From contig CM119268.1 in NCBI GenBank assembly GCA_051294375.1, positions 5,107,878 through 5,171,877 of the forward strand: a stretch of DNA of 64,000 bases, read 5' to 3'. The DNA comes from Paraspadella gotoi. Taxonomy: Eukaryota; Chaetognatha. Shown one piece after another: positions 27,482-38,543 of the stretch. The position numbers and the translations under genes were made by a program. Position 1 is the stretch's first letter. Each line of letters begins with the position of its first letter. The notes under the pieces were generated by a model. The model made no database searches. It had not been told where the DNA came from and saw only the letters and a program-made list of their open reading frames with translations.

Positions 27482-27835
27482 AAAGAACCTTCTTTGTCCC
27501 ACTCTTACCCCTTTTTCCAATCTCTTCCCCTCTCTCTTATCCCTCCGCCCCTCCATCACCCCCCACCCCCCTCGACCCACACCCCCCAACACTCCCACTC
27601 CCATGCGCTCGCCCCTCCCACTCCCTCCTCCCACTCCTTCTCCCTCTTCCACTCCTCTCCCACTCCACCTCTCCCACTCCCCCACCCCCACTCCCGTTTT
27701 CCCACTTCCCACTCTCTCTCCCCTCTCCCACTCCACCTGCTCCCGTCGGCCTCTCCCTAAGTCCCTCTCCCACTTCCCTCGTCCCACTTCCCCTCTTCCC
27801 ACTCCCCTCTCCCTCTTCCACTCTCAACTATCATC
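27482..27835. repeat. C/T-rich minisatellite, CCCACTCCC-type
   Basis: Almost pure pyrimidine on the + strand, built from irregular CCCACTCTCC units. A related shorter tract lies at 29245-29365. The apparent long frames (Pro/Ser/Leu or Gly/Arg/Glu) are composition artefacts. Confidence 0.8.
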
Positions 27836-29639
27836 GAAATAATTTTTTTTATCGGAATAAGCCGTTTAGTCGATCGATACAAAAATATATAAGCCTTTAA
27901 TTAAATTAGGGAACTATCATCGGAATCCTCCTCAAAGCAATTATTCAGTTGCTCAAAAAAATTCATTTCTTTTAGGGCAGATCGCATATAAGGCTTTTCT
28001 CCTAATTTTCAGCAGCTCACTTTTTGTATCGAGCTATAATTTCAGGAACTTTATGATGAATTTACTTTTTTTTTTTAAATCTTGCATAAACAACTGGATT
28101 ACCTAGCATGGATTAAATACAAATTTGCTTCTAAAAATGTTCTTACTGTATTTGCAGTTTTTGAAAACTAGCCTTAAAACTGATATTATAGGGGAATCAT
28201 GGCGGAATCACTACCATTCTAATTTATAATATAATGCGATTGATATTATAACGCCACTTGCATGTGCTTCAGGATTTCTCCGCCAAAACCGATCACGCAA
28301 AATGCAGTAATGCAAAATGATTTTCTACATTAATTTTTTCTTTGTAATACACTTCGGCAATAAAGAACCATTACTAAGTTAAATTATTTTTTTAACTGCG
28401 ATTTTGAAGGTGGCTTTAAAAAACTAAAAATTTTTTTCATGGCTGAAAGACTAAGGCGATGTCAAGCATCGCGAATCAACAAAAACGCAGGATTATTTTG
28501 TTTTTCGGGGTTTTTTTCGGTAGAGAATAGGTTAAATTATGGGGATAGAGATTAGGGTTTATGGATTAGGGTTAGAGAGTTAGCGGCGTAAGGGATTAGG
28601 GTTAGGGATTAAGGTTAGGGATTAGTGTTGTCTTTCCCTACGCTACTTTTACAATATAACAACAAATGTTGGCTTGCTGTGTGTGGGTCTCATCCTGGTC
28701 GGGGGATGAAGATCGACAGAAACGCACGACGATAATTTGAAAATTTTTGACGATGGAGGAAGCACAGTTTAAAAATACTTGATTTAGAAATTTGACATCA
28801 AATGTTTTCTTTAAAAAGGCAAAAATGACAAAAAAAAAAAAACCATAAACTATGTAAACTTCAAATTATAATTTTACTCAATCTCTATTTTTTGATACCT
28901 CCATTTTTATCAAAAATAGTAGTTAAAAACATGTTAGTACTATTAACTTCCTCGCTTAAACTGATTGAATCAAAAATTGCCCTCTTATAAACTTTTGTTT
29001 TTACCGTATTTTTGAGAGGCAAAAAAATTTTAAAAAAGCTAAAAAAAATGCGCGCTTTAGCGCTTCGGGTCATCTTTAGGGGAATCGTAAAATAAATCAA
29101 ATTTTACATTTTTGTCCTTTTTGGAAATTATTAAGATTTTTATGAGAAGAACCTCTAAAGTTTCAGAATTACTCTGGTTAAGCTATCCGAACTTATGCCA
29201 TTACTATTAATGTTTCGCATTTTAACGTTCACTTCTGATCATAGTTGCCTCTCCCTCTTCCCGACTCCCTATCTTTCCCAATACCCACTCTCTCTCCCCT
29301 TTCCCACTCCCTCTCCCACTCCCTCTTTCCCATCACTCCCTCTCTCCCTCTCACTCTCATCCCTCTTCTCGGGACTTCGTACCTTAACGTATTTATTAAT
29401 GCGCCGTTTAAAAAATCAGCTTTGCTCTCTCCGCTTAATTGCGTCTACGTCAGTGAAAGCAAAGACAGATGCGCAGAGATAGATTAATTATGACAAAGAG
29501 AAAATTTTGAACTTTGCAAATTTATAAAAAAAAACAACTGTAATTTAGTTTATAGAATATGCTTTACGGTATCGAATTCGGCCGTTATATGTATCCCATG
29601 AAATCCATTTCATTCTTGAAGAGTTCCAAATTATAAAGT
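27836..29639. other. AT-rich intergenic sequence with a telomere-like tract
   Basis: No gene seen. 28535-28630 is a degenerate GGGATTAGGGTTAGGG tract like that at 481-860. 28660-29180 is AT-rich with homopolymer runs. 29245-29365 is a small C/T-rich minisatellite. Confidence 0.5.
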
Positions 29640-29945
29640 TAAATAGATGTTATATCTTAAGCTCACATAGTCAGCTCCTTGTGAATATGATGCTAATGTA
29701 ATGAGGTGAAAATATATTATTCTCGGATCAAAAAAATCAAGGGGATTCATTTCTAATGACATTAAATTCCTGGAAGTGAATAAAGTTAGACTGTGCAGAG
29801 TTTTCGTGAATATGATAGGATTGAAGGGTTTTGCCTAGGTTATTATCTTGTAAGTAGTGATAGAAAGCCTGTCAAAAAGTCAGGGCTAAGATAATCGCGC
29901 TTTAAGTATTTAAGGAATAGATAATTTTTATTGGTTATCATTAAT
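29640..29945 (+). repeat. Solo, diverged copy of the monomer
   Basis: Reads through the same landmarks as the array monomers at 9310-10370: a CAGCTCCTTGT-like start, GTTATTATCTTGTAAG, GCCTGTCAAAAAGTCAGGGC and ATAATTTTTATTGGTT. It stands alone with no neighbouring monomers and no hAT-like ends that I can see, about 100 bp upstream of the first candidate exon of the receptor gene. Confidence 0.6.
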
Positions 29946-30090
29946 TTAATCTTTACATATATTTTTTCATACCCTTGTCTCCCCTCATTCCTCCCTCCCT
30001 TTCTTCCTCCCCTACCCTCACTCCCTATCTTTCTCCCACCCTCCCTCCCTCTCTTTCAACAGCGTCTTCACCTCATGATGAACTGATCCA

Positions 30091-30281
30091 ATGCATTTGA
30101 ACCCCTGCCCACGTGCTTCCCGCCCCTTCCTCCTCCTCCTCCTCCTTCCTCCTCTTCCTCCAATCATATCTCTTCCACGAATGCGTCTGAGCATCGTCGC
30201 TCTGTCTTTGATCACGTTTGACTTGGAGCGCGAATTCGAACGAGCGTACACGTGGGAAGCCAAAAGAGCGGCCGCATCCAG
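30091..30281 (+). CDS. Candidate exon 1 (start and signal peptide) of GFRalpha-like receptor
   Basis: Likely first coding exon. A pyrimidine tract ending in CAG at 30060-30062 suggests it is spliced to an upstream non-coding exon; all frames have stops before the ATG at 30091. The encoded start has a hydrophobic Phe-(Leu)6 stretch at residues 13-19, which fits a secretion signal; a second Met at residue 31 begins another mildly hydrophobic stretch. The donor is CCAG followed by GTTAGA. The exon ends in phase 2, which matches the acceptor phase of the next exon. No cysteine-rich domain is encoded here, so assignment rests on position, phase and the hydrophobic start. It could instead belong to another transcript. 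Confidence 0.45.
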
Positions 30282-30751
30282 GTTAGAGGAGGGAGGAGAA
30301 GGATGTAGATGAGAGAGAGAATGAGAGAGAGGACGAGAGCAGAGAGATGAGAGAGAGCAGAGAAGAGAGAGAGGAGAGAGCAGAGACGAGAGCCCTAGCG
30401 GAGGCGCTCCAGGTTTTGGGGGGGTGGAAAGAAGCAGGGGAAAGAAAGAGAGAGAGCAAGAGGAGAGAGAGAGAGCAGAAGAGAGATTAAGAAAAAGAAA
30501 TAGAGAGAAAAATAGTAAATAACGGAAAAATTACCCCTTTTTATGTGAAATAAACTTTTTGTCAATTAGCTTATTTTTTCTCTCTCTTTTCTCATCCCCT
30601 TCTCTCTCTTTCTCACTTTGTGCGCTCCTTCCATCTCATCCACTCTCTCATCCTTCTCTACCCATCTCCCTCTTTCCCCCCCTATATCTCTCTTTTTTCC
30701 ATCGCTATACCGCCTCTCTTTCTCTCTCCTCCCACCTCCCTCATTCCTCTG

Positions 30752-30785
<34 letters not shown>

Positions 30786-30891
30786 CTTACCTCTCATCTA
30801 TCTCTCTCTCTCGTCACCTCCCTCTCTCTCTCCCTCCCCATATCTCTCTCTCTCCCCTCCCTCTCCACCCTCCCTCCAAATCCAACCACAG

Positions 30892-31078
30892 TCTTGTCGA
30901 CAACGACGACGCTATTTCTCCGACCGCCACATTTACTTCCAAAGTTCCTGAAGACGTCGACGTCGCGACCAGACCGATTTCTTTCCGACAACGTCTGACG
31001 GAACAGTCTGGCGGGAAGGAACGGGCTAGGGATTCCCGCAGGTTGACTGGGGGAGGAAAGAAAAAAAATCAAAACAAA
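30892..31078 (+). CDS. Candidate exon 2 of GFRalpha-like receptor
   Basis: Starts after a long pyrimidine tract ending in CAG (30889-30891) and stays open in the frame given by exon 1 (AG plus T makes Ser). It encodes about 62 residues: an acidic/Thr-rich first half (beginning LVDNDDAISPTATF) and a basic end. The donor AAA then GTGAGA at 31078/31079 closes in phase 0, the phase needed by exon 3. An alternative donor at 31041/31042 (CAG then GTTGAC) ends in phase 2 and would not join exon 3. There is no cysteine, consistent with a linker before the first receptor domain. Evidence is splice-site quality and phase rather than homology. Confidence 0.5.
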
Positions 31079-31903
31079 GTGAGAAAGAAGCGTAAAAGGT
31101 CGGCGAAAAAAAGCTGACAGGAAAGAAAAATAAGGAAAAGAAAGAGAAAGCAGTTAAATGAAGGAAAAAGCTTTAAGTGCATGAGGAAAAATGACTTCTT
31201 CGCCGTTTAAGGCAAGGAAATCTGGTTATACTCCATTTTTTCCTCAGCCTCCCCCCCTTCCGTCCCTTCCCCCTCTTCCTCCCCCTCCACCCTTTCCTCC
31301 CTTTCCCCCTTTTCCTCCCTTCCCCTTTCCTCCCTCCACCCTTTCCTTCCCCCCTTCCTCCCTTCCCCTTCCTTCCCCATACCATCCCTTTTCCTCCCCC
31401 CTTCCTCCCTTCCCCTTTACCTCCCCCCATCCCATCCTTTCCTCCCCCCCTTCACTCCCTTCTCCCTTTCCTACCCCTTCCACCCTTTCCTCCCCTTTCC
31501 TCCCTTCCCCTTTTTCCTCCCCTCCACCCTTTCCTCCCCCCTTCCCCCTTTCCTCCCTACCCCCTTTCCTCCCCCTTCCTACCACTTTCCCCCTTTCCAT
31601 CCCCTCCCACCCTTTCCTCCCCCTTCCTCCCTTCCCCCTTTCCTCGCCTGCACTCCTTTCCTCCCCATTCCTCCCTTCCCCTTACCTCCCTTCCCCTTTC
31701 CTCCCCCCTTTCACTCCCTTCACCCCACTTTCCTCCCCCACTTCCTCCCTTACCCCCTTTCCTCCCCTCCACCCTTTACCTCCCCCTTTCCTCCCTTCCC
31801 CCTTTCCTCCCTTACCCCCTTTCCTCCCCCCTTCCTCCCTTCCCCCTTTTCCTCCTTCCCCCTTACTCCCTCCACCCTATTCCTCCCCCCTTCCTCCCTT
31901 CAG
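31079..31903. repeat. Intron 2 with pyrimidine minisatellite
   Basis: From about 31245 to 31900 the intron is an almost pure C/T minisatellite of units such as CCTTCCTCCCTTCCCC with ACC interruptions, roughly 35-45 bp apart. It runs directly into the acceptor CAG of exon 3, so it also serves as an extremely long polypyrimidine tract. Pro/Ser/Phe frames across it are artefacts. Confidence 0.8.
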
Positions 31904-32092
31904 CCCCCAAACTGCTTCTCCGACGTCGTTGTCTGCAACAGACGGCGTGATTGCCGCGCCCTCTACCGAGACTACATGCGTTTCTGCAAGTGGAAGCGGC
32001 GGCGCTGCACCAAACGGACGCGGAACGACTGCGCCCGTGCGTATCGCGATCTGCTGCGTGATACGCGGCTGCTGAGTTGCGAGTGTCCGAAG
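31904..32092 (+). CDS. GFRalpha-like receptor exon 3: first half of GDNF-receptor/GAS1 domain 1
   Basis: Encodes 63 residues in phase 0 at both ends. Cysteines are at residues 4, 11, 17, 28, 35, 43, 59 and 61. The start C-x6-C-x5-C-x10-C and the closing LLSCEC motif are signatures of the GDNF/GAS1 cysteine-rich domain found in GFRalpha co-receptors (extracellular proteins, usually membrane-anchored, that bind GDNF-family ligands and present them to RET) and in GAS1. The region between is very basic (CKWKRRRC). The acceptor is TTCAG after the pyrimidine minisatellite; the donor is AAG then GTGAGA. The domain is completed by exon 4. Family assignment is from cysteine spacing seen in three domains of this gene; the ligand is unknown. 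Confidence 0.88.
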
Positions 32093-32417
32093 GTGAGAAG
32101 AGGGGGAGAGGAGAGAGAGAGAGAGAGAGAGAGGATGTATATTACAATATACTTTAGTTCTCTATTAAGTAGTCTAAGTCTAATTTATTCCTTTATTTAT
32201 TTGTTTTCGTATTTTTTATATTATTTATCTATTTTCTATCTCAATCTTTTTTTTCTATCTTTCATCCATTCATTGATTCCTTCATTTATTTACTAATTCA
32301 TCCATTCATTTCTTCATTCATTTATTATTTCATTAATTCATTCATTCATTCATTCATTCATTCCATCCTCTCGTATCCCTCGTTCATAACATTCCTTCTC
32401 CCTCTCGAAAAAAAAAG
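32093..32417. other. Intron 3
   Basis: 325-bp intron beginning GTGAGAAGAGGGGGAGAGG and running straight into (GA)n (to about 32133), then AT-rich sequence and an (ATTC)n array at 32335-32362. The acceptor is preceded by a CCTTCTCCCTCTC tract and then a run of A. Confidence 0.75.
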
Positions 32418-32558
32418 TCAATGACAGACGCGCGTCTCATCGAGAGATGTCACAAGATTCGTGATAAATTTCGGACGAATCCGTGTCACAACGAAGCGCG
32501 ACGAATCATGGACAGAGTGGACGCCGTCGATGATCCCAGCGAACTTTATGACTACAAG
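32418..32558 (+). CDS. GFRalpha-like receptor exon 4: end of domain 1
   Basis: Encodes 47 residues in phase 0, joining exon 3 after its CEC motif. It supplies the last two cysteines of domain 1 (residues 11 and 23, in ERCHKIRDKF and TNPCHNEA), giving ten in all, the number usual for this domain. The end DPSELYDYK resembles the acidic Ser/Pro/Tyr stretch that follows domain 1 in vertebrate GFRalpha proteins. The acceptor is AAAAG at 32413-32417; the next AG, ten bases on, would put the exon out of frame with exon 3, which decided the start. The donor is AAG then GTCAGA. Confidence 0.85.
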
Positions 32559-32579
32559 GTCAGATCATTTTTTAAAGAG

Positions 32580-32721
32580 ACGTCGTCGTCGTCGTCATCC
32601 TCTTTTCGGTCGTCTTCGTCGTCGTCGTCGTCGTCTTTTCTTCGTTGTTTTCTTTTTTTTTTTTTTGCTATCGCTGTCGTCGTTGTCGTCGTCATTGCCG
32701 AAAAAAAGAAAGAAAGAAAAA

Positions 32722-32789
<68 letters not shown>

Positions 32790-32791
32790 AA
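32580..32791. repeat. (GTC)n followed by (GAAA)n arrays
   Basis: 32580-32640 is GTC-rich. 32700-32791 is an (AAAG)n tetranucleotide array with a few length interruptions. The overlapping long frames (Lys/Glu/Arg or Phe/Leu/Ser) are artefacts. Confidence 0.9.
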
Positions 32792-33104
32792 AGAAGATCG
32801 GTCCATCCTATGTGTTGCGCCGCAGTGACTTTCTTTTCACGTGTATTTATTACACGCTCTGCATCGAGTTATGAACATTTTAACTGAAGTGAGATAGGCC
32901 GACGGACAGACATACCGACCGATCGACCAACCGACTGATCGACAGACCGACAGAAAAGTGACTTATAGAGTTGCGACTAAAAATAAAGAAAAAAAGAAAA
33001 AATAGAGAGAAAGAAAGAAGGAAAGAAAAAAAAGGTAAAAGAGGTGAAATTGAAACTCCACCCGTGAGGAGACGGTGCGTCGACAGTTCACGGACGAACG
33101 TTCA

Positions 33105-33325
33105 CGCCGATGACGAGGAAGAAGATGACGAAGAAGACGGTGAAGAAGACGGTGAAGACGACTGTTTAGACGAAGACGATGTGTGCGATGACGACAACGA
33201 CGATGAAGACAAGGATGACGACGATGAAGGATGACGACGATGACAACGACGACAAGGATAAAAGACGACGAAGAAGAAGCTATTGACAATGATGATGACA
33301 ACGTCGTCGTCGTCGTCGTCTTCGT
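33105..33325. repeat. Degenerate GAC/GAA trinucleotide tract
   Basis: Reads as an acidic frame on + (Asp/Glu with a few Cys), ending at a stop at 33232-33234, then continues in other frames. I see no convincing acceptor/donor pair, so I treat it as an intronic trinucleotide repeat. Confidence 0.6.
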
Positions 33326-33385
33326 GAAATTTCGCGGATCATTTGGGTTCCCGAAAGAGGAGATAGAGAAAGGGAGAGAAATAAA

Positions 33386-33410
33386 AGAGAGAGAGAGAGA
33401 GAGAGAGAGA

Positions 33411-33470
<60 letters not shown>
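33386..33470. repeat. (GA)n microsatellite
   Basis: About 85 bp of GA with a single GGAAG interruption; shorter GA runs continue to about 33560, mixed with A-rich sequence. Confidence 0.9.
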
Positions 33471-33473
<3 letters not shown>

Positions 33474-33691
33474 GAGAAGAGAGAGAGAGAAAAAAAAAAA
33501 GAGAGAAGATGAGAAAGTAAAAAAAATGATAAGAAAAAAGAGAGAGAGAGAGAGAGAGGAAAAAAAAAAGAGAAGAGAGAAAGTAAAAAAATGATAAGAA
33601 AAAAAAGACAAAAAAAGAAAATGAAAAAAGAAGACAATTAAAAAAATTGCATGATTATATTCTGCTAAGTCCATCTGCACTCGACTCATCT

Positions 33692-33727
<36 letters not shown>

Positions 33728-34097
33728 ACTCTTCTCTCACTCTCTCTCTCTCTCTTCTCTCTCTCGCTCTCTCTTTCTCTCTCTCTCTTCTTCCTTCCGC
33801 GTCTCTGTCTCTGTCCGTTTCCAGTTTTATTACTACTCGGCGATAATCCCGGAGACCCTTCTTTTTTCCCAGACAAATTATCCTCGACGTCGTCAATCTC
33901 TTTTCGGACTCTCATCAAATCCGCGGGAGAGAGAGGGGGGGGTCGTGGGGGCGGGCGAATGGGGGCTGTGATTGAGGGTGATCGAGGGGTGGAGTGGGGA
34001 ACTGGGAAATGTATGCTGCGGTGGCGAAAGTGTGCTAAATTAGGCACAGTGTAGACTGATACCGAATCGAATCTTTAGAGAGAAAAAGATGAGGAAG

Positions 34098-34178
34098 AGA
34101 GAGAGAGAGAGAGAAGAGAGAGAGAGGGGGGGAGAGAAAAGTGAGAGAGAGAGAGAGACTGAGAGAGAGAGACAGAAT

Positions 34179-34252
<74 letters not shown>

Positions 34253-34309
34253 GAGAGACAGAGAGACAGAGAGAGAGAGACAGAGAGAGAGAGCAGAGAG
34301 AGACAGAGC

Positions 34310-34340
<31 letters not shown>

Positions 34341-34372
34341 AGAGAGACAGAGAGAGAGAGCAGACAGAGAGA

Positions 34373-34408
<36 letters not shown>
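34098..34408. repeat. Compound (GA)n / (GACA)-interrupted array
   Basis: Over 300 bp of GA with regularly scattered AGAGACAG interruptions. Both strands are open (Arg/Glu and Ser/Leu) only because of composition. Confidence 0.9.
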
Positions 34409-34410
<2 letters not shown>

Positions 34411-34740
34411 AATGAGTAGTGCAGTAGTGTGGAAAACGAGATGCACAAAGAACCTGTCTCCACATTTTCGATTCCATTGCATCTCGTCTCTAAGTCTCAA
34501 AAACTCCGCTCAATTAAACATTAAACAAACTAATTTAAGCAAAGAGCCTAACCTTTTTTTCCACTCGCCTTACCCTTCTCGGTTTCTCCAGCATCTTTTG
34601 AGCCTTAACTTTCCTTTTACTTTACGAGGCTTTTGCCGTATCCTTTAAGCCACAACTTATCTTTTGAGCCTCATCTAACACGGCGATGATGATAACTCTC
34701 GTTCGAAGTAAATCCCGTCGGTTAATATTTCATTTGTTAG

Positions 34741-34798
34741 GCGGCGTCGATCTTGAAGAATTTTCACGATGTTTGGCAAAAACTTGACCTTACCTGGG
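34741..34798 (+). other. Possible cryptic exon in intron 4
   Basis: Bounded by ATTTGTTAG on the left and GTGAGA on the right. One frame encodes 19 residues beginning AASILKNFHDVW. Its 58-bp length would break the phase-0 join between exons 4 and 5, so it is not part of the main model. It may be chance or belong to an alternative transcript. Confidence 0.15.
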
Positions 34799-34809
34799 GT
34801 GAGACTAGA

Positions 34810-34810
34810 T

Positions 34811-34843
<33 letters not shown>

Positions 34844-34888
34844 CTCTCTCTCTCTCCTCTCTCTTCTCTCTCTCCTCTCTCTCTCTCT

Positions 34889-34920
<32 letters not shown>

Positions 34921-34931
34921 CTCTCTCTTCT
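34810..34931. repeat. (CT)n microsatellite with TTCT interruptions
   Basis: About 120 bp of CT with CCTCT and TTCT interruptions on the + strand. Confidence 0.9.
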
Positions 34932-35040
34932 AGTTTTCCTCACCGGTCCTGAGTTGTGAGTCTCAAGTCACGTGACTTCGCGAATTTGTTTTCGTGCGCA
35001 GGTTCATCGGAAGTGGGTCCTGCGTCGAGAGAGAGAGAGA

Positions 35041-35087
<47 letters not shown>

Positions 35088-35144
35088 AAAAAATGCGAAT
35101 AAAAAAAAGAAAGAAAGAAAATTAAATAACAAATAAATACATTT

Positions 35145-35179
35145 TTGAATAAATAAATAATAAATAACAATAAATAAAA

Positions 35180-35265
<86 letters not shown>

Positions 35266-35268
35266 ATA
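35145..35268. repeat. (AAAT)n tetranucleotide array
   Basis: About 120 bp of AAAT units with two short interruptions near 35165 and 35220. Confidence 0.92.
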
Positions 35269-35424
35269 TATTAAATATTTATATAATGAATTAATTCATT
35301 AAAAAAGATGTTGATAAAAAGCAAAACAAAGAGAAGAAATTGAGAGAAGGCGAAAAAAAGGGCGAGAGAGAGAGAGAGAGACAGGGAGGGAACGAGAGAG
35401 GAGAGACAGAAAGGGAGAGAAGAG

Positions 35425-35461
<37 letters not shown>

Positions 35462-35826
35462 TTTCCTTCTGGTGTCAGTGAATCTCACAGTTTTGGAAAC
35501 TGGGAAACGACATCATTGAAGGGAAAAACAGAGCGTGTGTGAGAGAGAGATAAAGTGAGAGTGATAAAGAGAGAGAGAGAAAGATTGAGGCCTTCTAATT
35601 GAAATTAAAAGTGTGTGTTTTATTGCAATATAAGATATCAGTAATCAAGAGATTTTATTCTTTTTGCTAATTTATAATTAGTGAGTTATCTAAAAAAAGA
35701 TAGAATAAAAATAAAAATAACGAATTCAAACAAATGACCAACTTTTTTAGACCCAAAATCGATCATCGTTTCAAACATTTGGGACCCGTTACCATAGGAA
35801 ACGCGAAAAAATGACGGAAAACGAGG

Positions 35827-35828
<2 letters not shown>

Positions 35829-35920
<92 letters not shown>
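35829..35920. repeat. (GA)n microsatellite, uninterrupted
   Basis: 92 bp of perfect GA repeat, one of the longest pure runs in the window. Confidence 0.95.
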
Positions 35921-35923
<3 letters not shown>

Positions 35924-36267
35924 ATTTGCCTAAAATATATATGTCATTTTATGTACGCGGCCAGAATATTGCATACTGCATACTGCATAGTGTAATAATA
36001 TAGTTCAGGTATAACTTAAACGGGGAATTATTAATGTAAAAGTGAAACCTCGAACTCGTATTCAATAATCAAGAAAGCAAAAAATTTTTACATCTATTTG
36101 GACGAATCTGCGGCAAAAACAATGAAAAGCTGAAAAGAAAGGACGGAACACCTGAAGGTCAACTCAAGGTCAAAAATGGAGGTCGAAAGGTTTTAGTTAA
36201 TTTGGGTCAAATGTCAGTCGAAGTTAGATGGAGAATCCGAATCAAGTTGTCAACCTCAATTATTTCA

Positions 36268-36270
36268 GGA

Positions 36271-36320
<50 letters not shown>

Positions 36321-36472
36321 TGACGACGACGATGACAACGACGACGACGATCGACTCAAATATAGTGTTTGGTCGTCGTCGTCGTTTTTGTCGTCATCTT
36401 CTTCGTCTTCTTTGTCGTCGTTGTTGCTATCTTCATCGTCGTCATTGTCGTCGTCGTATTCGTCGTCTTCCT
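36268..36472. repeat. Inverted trinucleotide arrays: (GAC)n then (GTC)n
   Basis: GAC-rich array at 36268-36354 is followed, after about 20 bp, by GTC-rich sequence at 36372-36472, which is its reverse complement in type. A second pair occurs nearby (GTC at 36565-36620, GAC at 36757-36815). Such pairs can fold into hairpins. Confidence 0.8.
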
Positions 36473-36896
36473 AGTCTCTTATACTCACGGCATATTCTTT
36501 GAATGCGTAAACACTTGAGGCCATAACTTGAATGGCTGATGTGACTGTAGTGATGGTTGGGTATTGTTGTCGTCGTTTTCGTCGTCATCATCTTCGTCGT
36601 CGTCATCGTCGTCGTCGCTTTTTTTGGGGGGTCAACGAAAACAAAATATTGTTATACTGAATGAATAAAAAGACTAAATTAGATGAAAATAAGATGATCA
36701 ATTAAATCAAGTAAATTAAATTAAAAACCTCAAGAACAAAATCCATAATGTCGATAATAACAACGACGACGACGACGGCGACGAAGAAAACGACGACGAC
36801 GACGACGACGACGACGTTCATATCAAGTCGGTTGGAAGGATTTCGTAGGAAAAAAATTCACATAAAAGAACATCAAAGAAAAGGAAAAATGGATCA

Positions 36897-36951
<55 letters not shown>

Positions 36952-37024
36952 TATTCTGAATGTGAGGTCATTCATTGCTGGTCTGTTATGGTCGATTTGA
37001 ACTGAGATCTTCAAAAAAGTCACC

Positions 37025-37074
<50 letters not shown>
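36897..37074. repeat. Two (CT)n microsatellites
   Basis: CT runs at about 36897-36945 and 37030-37074, separated by 85 bp of unique sequence. Confidence 0.9.
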
Positions 37075-37077
<3 letters not shown>

Positions 37078-37634
37078 TTTTTTTCTTGCTTCACTGTGAA
37101 AACCCTTCCCTCTGTCGATGAGGTCAGGCCAAGAGTCGGGAGGTTTTTTTGAGACAAAAGAAAAGAAAAAAAATGAAAAGACAAAAAAAGTAAAAGACGA
37201 AAGATAAGAAAAGAAAAGTAACGAAAAATTTGGCACAAGAAAAGATAAGAAAGAGAAAAATGAAAGGACAGAGCAAAGAAAATAAAGGAAGAGGTTAAGG
37301 AAAAGAGAGAAAAGAGAGGAAATTAAAAGACGAAAAAAGAATCAGAAAAGACCAGAAAAATGAAAAAAAAGAAGAAAAGGAAAAGAAAAAAAACGAAAAG
37401 AAAAACAAAAGAAAAGACTTAAAAATGAGAGAAAAATAAAGGAAAAGAGTTTGAAGAGGTAAACTTTATCGACTAATTTACATAATCATTAATCTTTCTT
37501 CTTTATCTTGTTTTATTTCATATTATTTATTTATTTAGGATTATTTATTAATTTTTCCTTGTTTTACTTCAAGTACCTTAATCTTTTCTCTTTCCGTATT
37601 ACAATTTTCCTCCCTCTCTCTCTCTATCGTTCCG

Positions 37635-37675
<41 letters not shown>

Positions 37676-37868
37676 TCCCAATCTCCCAATCTCCCTTTCA
37701 TTCCCGCAAGACATGTTATTCGCGGCTTTCCTGTTCACGTGATGGTTTTTCACTGTGATTCCGTTTCAACTTCACGGGTTCTTCTTCCTCACTTTCGCTT
37801 TCAACATTTTCTCCTTTTTTTTCACCATTTCTTTTTAGTCGGATCTGCTGAGCAGCAGATCCCGACTC

Positions 37869-37878
37869 NNNNNNNNNN
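37869..37878. other. Assembly gap, 10 N
   Basis: Ten undetermined bases, directly preceded by CGGATCTGCTGAGCAGCAGATCCG, a perfect short palindrome at 37840-37863. Confidence 0.99.
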
Positions 37879-37939
37879 CATGTGGCACCGTGCGCCCCCC
37901 TCAATCTTGTCGGGCATTCACTTATATCATGTCAGGGAA

Positions 37940-38200
37940 GTGTTTGATTGAACTGGATATGAAGTTTTGATGGAATCGTCCGAGTGGGAATGAGTTTAAA
38001 TGGGAAAAAACGAAAAAATATATTTCACTATTTGAACACTAACTACTCAAGACTGGATGGGGCGATTGACCTGAAATTTTGTCTGTGAGTAGGAAAGTGT
38101 GTGATTAAACTGGAAATAATGTTTCAATGGAATCGTTTGAGTGGAAATGAGTTTAAATGGAAAAAAACAAAAACCTGTTTCACTAATTGATTACGCTTCT
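37940..38200 (+). repeat. Two tandem copies of a dispersed repeat of about 140 bp
   Basis: The units share TTTTGATGGAATCGTCCGAG / TTTCAATGGAATCGTTTGAG, then GAGTTTAAATGG and a TTTCACTA end. The link ACTGGATGGGGCGATT lies at 38054. A single copy is at 53035-53185. Confidence 0.7.
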
Positions 38201-38543
38201 TTTTTTTATATTAAGTGTAGATGCAAGATATATTTATTAATCAAATAATTAATCAGTTAATTAATCAATTAGTCAATTAGTTAATCAATAATTAATTAAT
38301 CAGTCAATTAATCAATCAAAACAAACATTTTGAATGAAATTAATAAATTAATTGCCTAATTAATTAATTAATTAATTAACTTTAATTAATTAATTTTTAA
38401 TTAATTACCGATAATGATCGTGAGCAGTAGAGTGGAGCACTCAAGAACAAAAAATTTATTTGAATGATCGAACAATGGTATTTAGATGTGAGATAGTATG
38501 ATTGACTAGTACAAAAAATATTTTGTTCATATTATGTCGGGAA

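Noticed and set aside
31191-32075. A 294-codon Pro/Ser-rich open frame
   Set aside because: It is the pyrimidine minisatellite of intron 2 running into exon 3 in the wrong frame; exon 3 is cysteine-rich in a different frame.
32971-33234. Acidic 87-codon frame with two cysteines
   Set aside because: Derived from GAC/GAA triplets; no good acceptor or donor, and inserting it would need to preserve phase 0 between exons 4 and 5.
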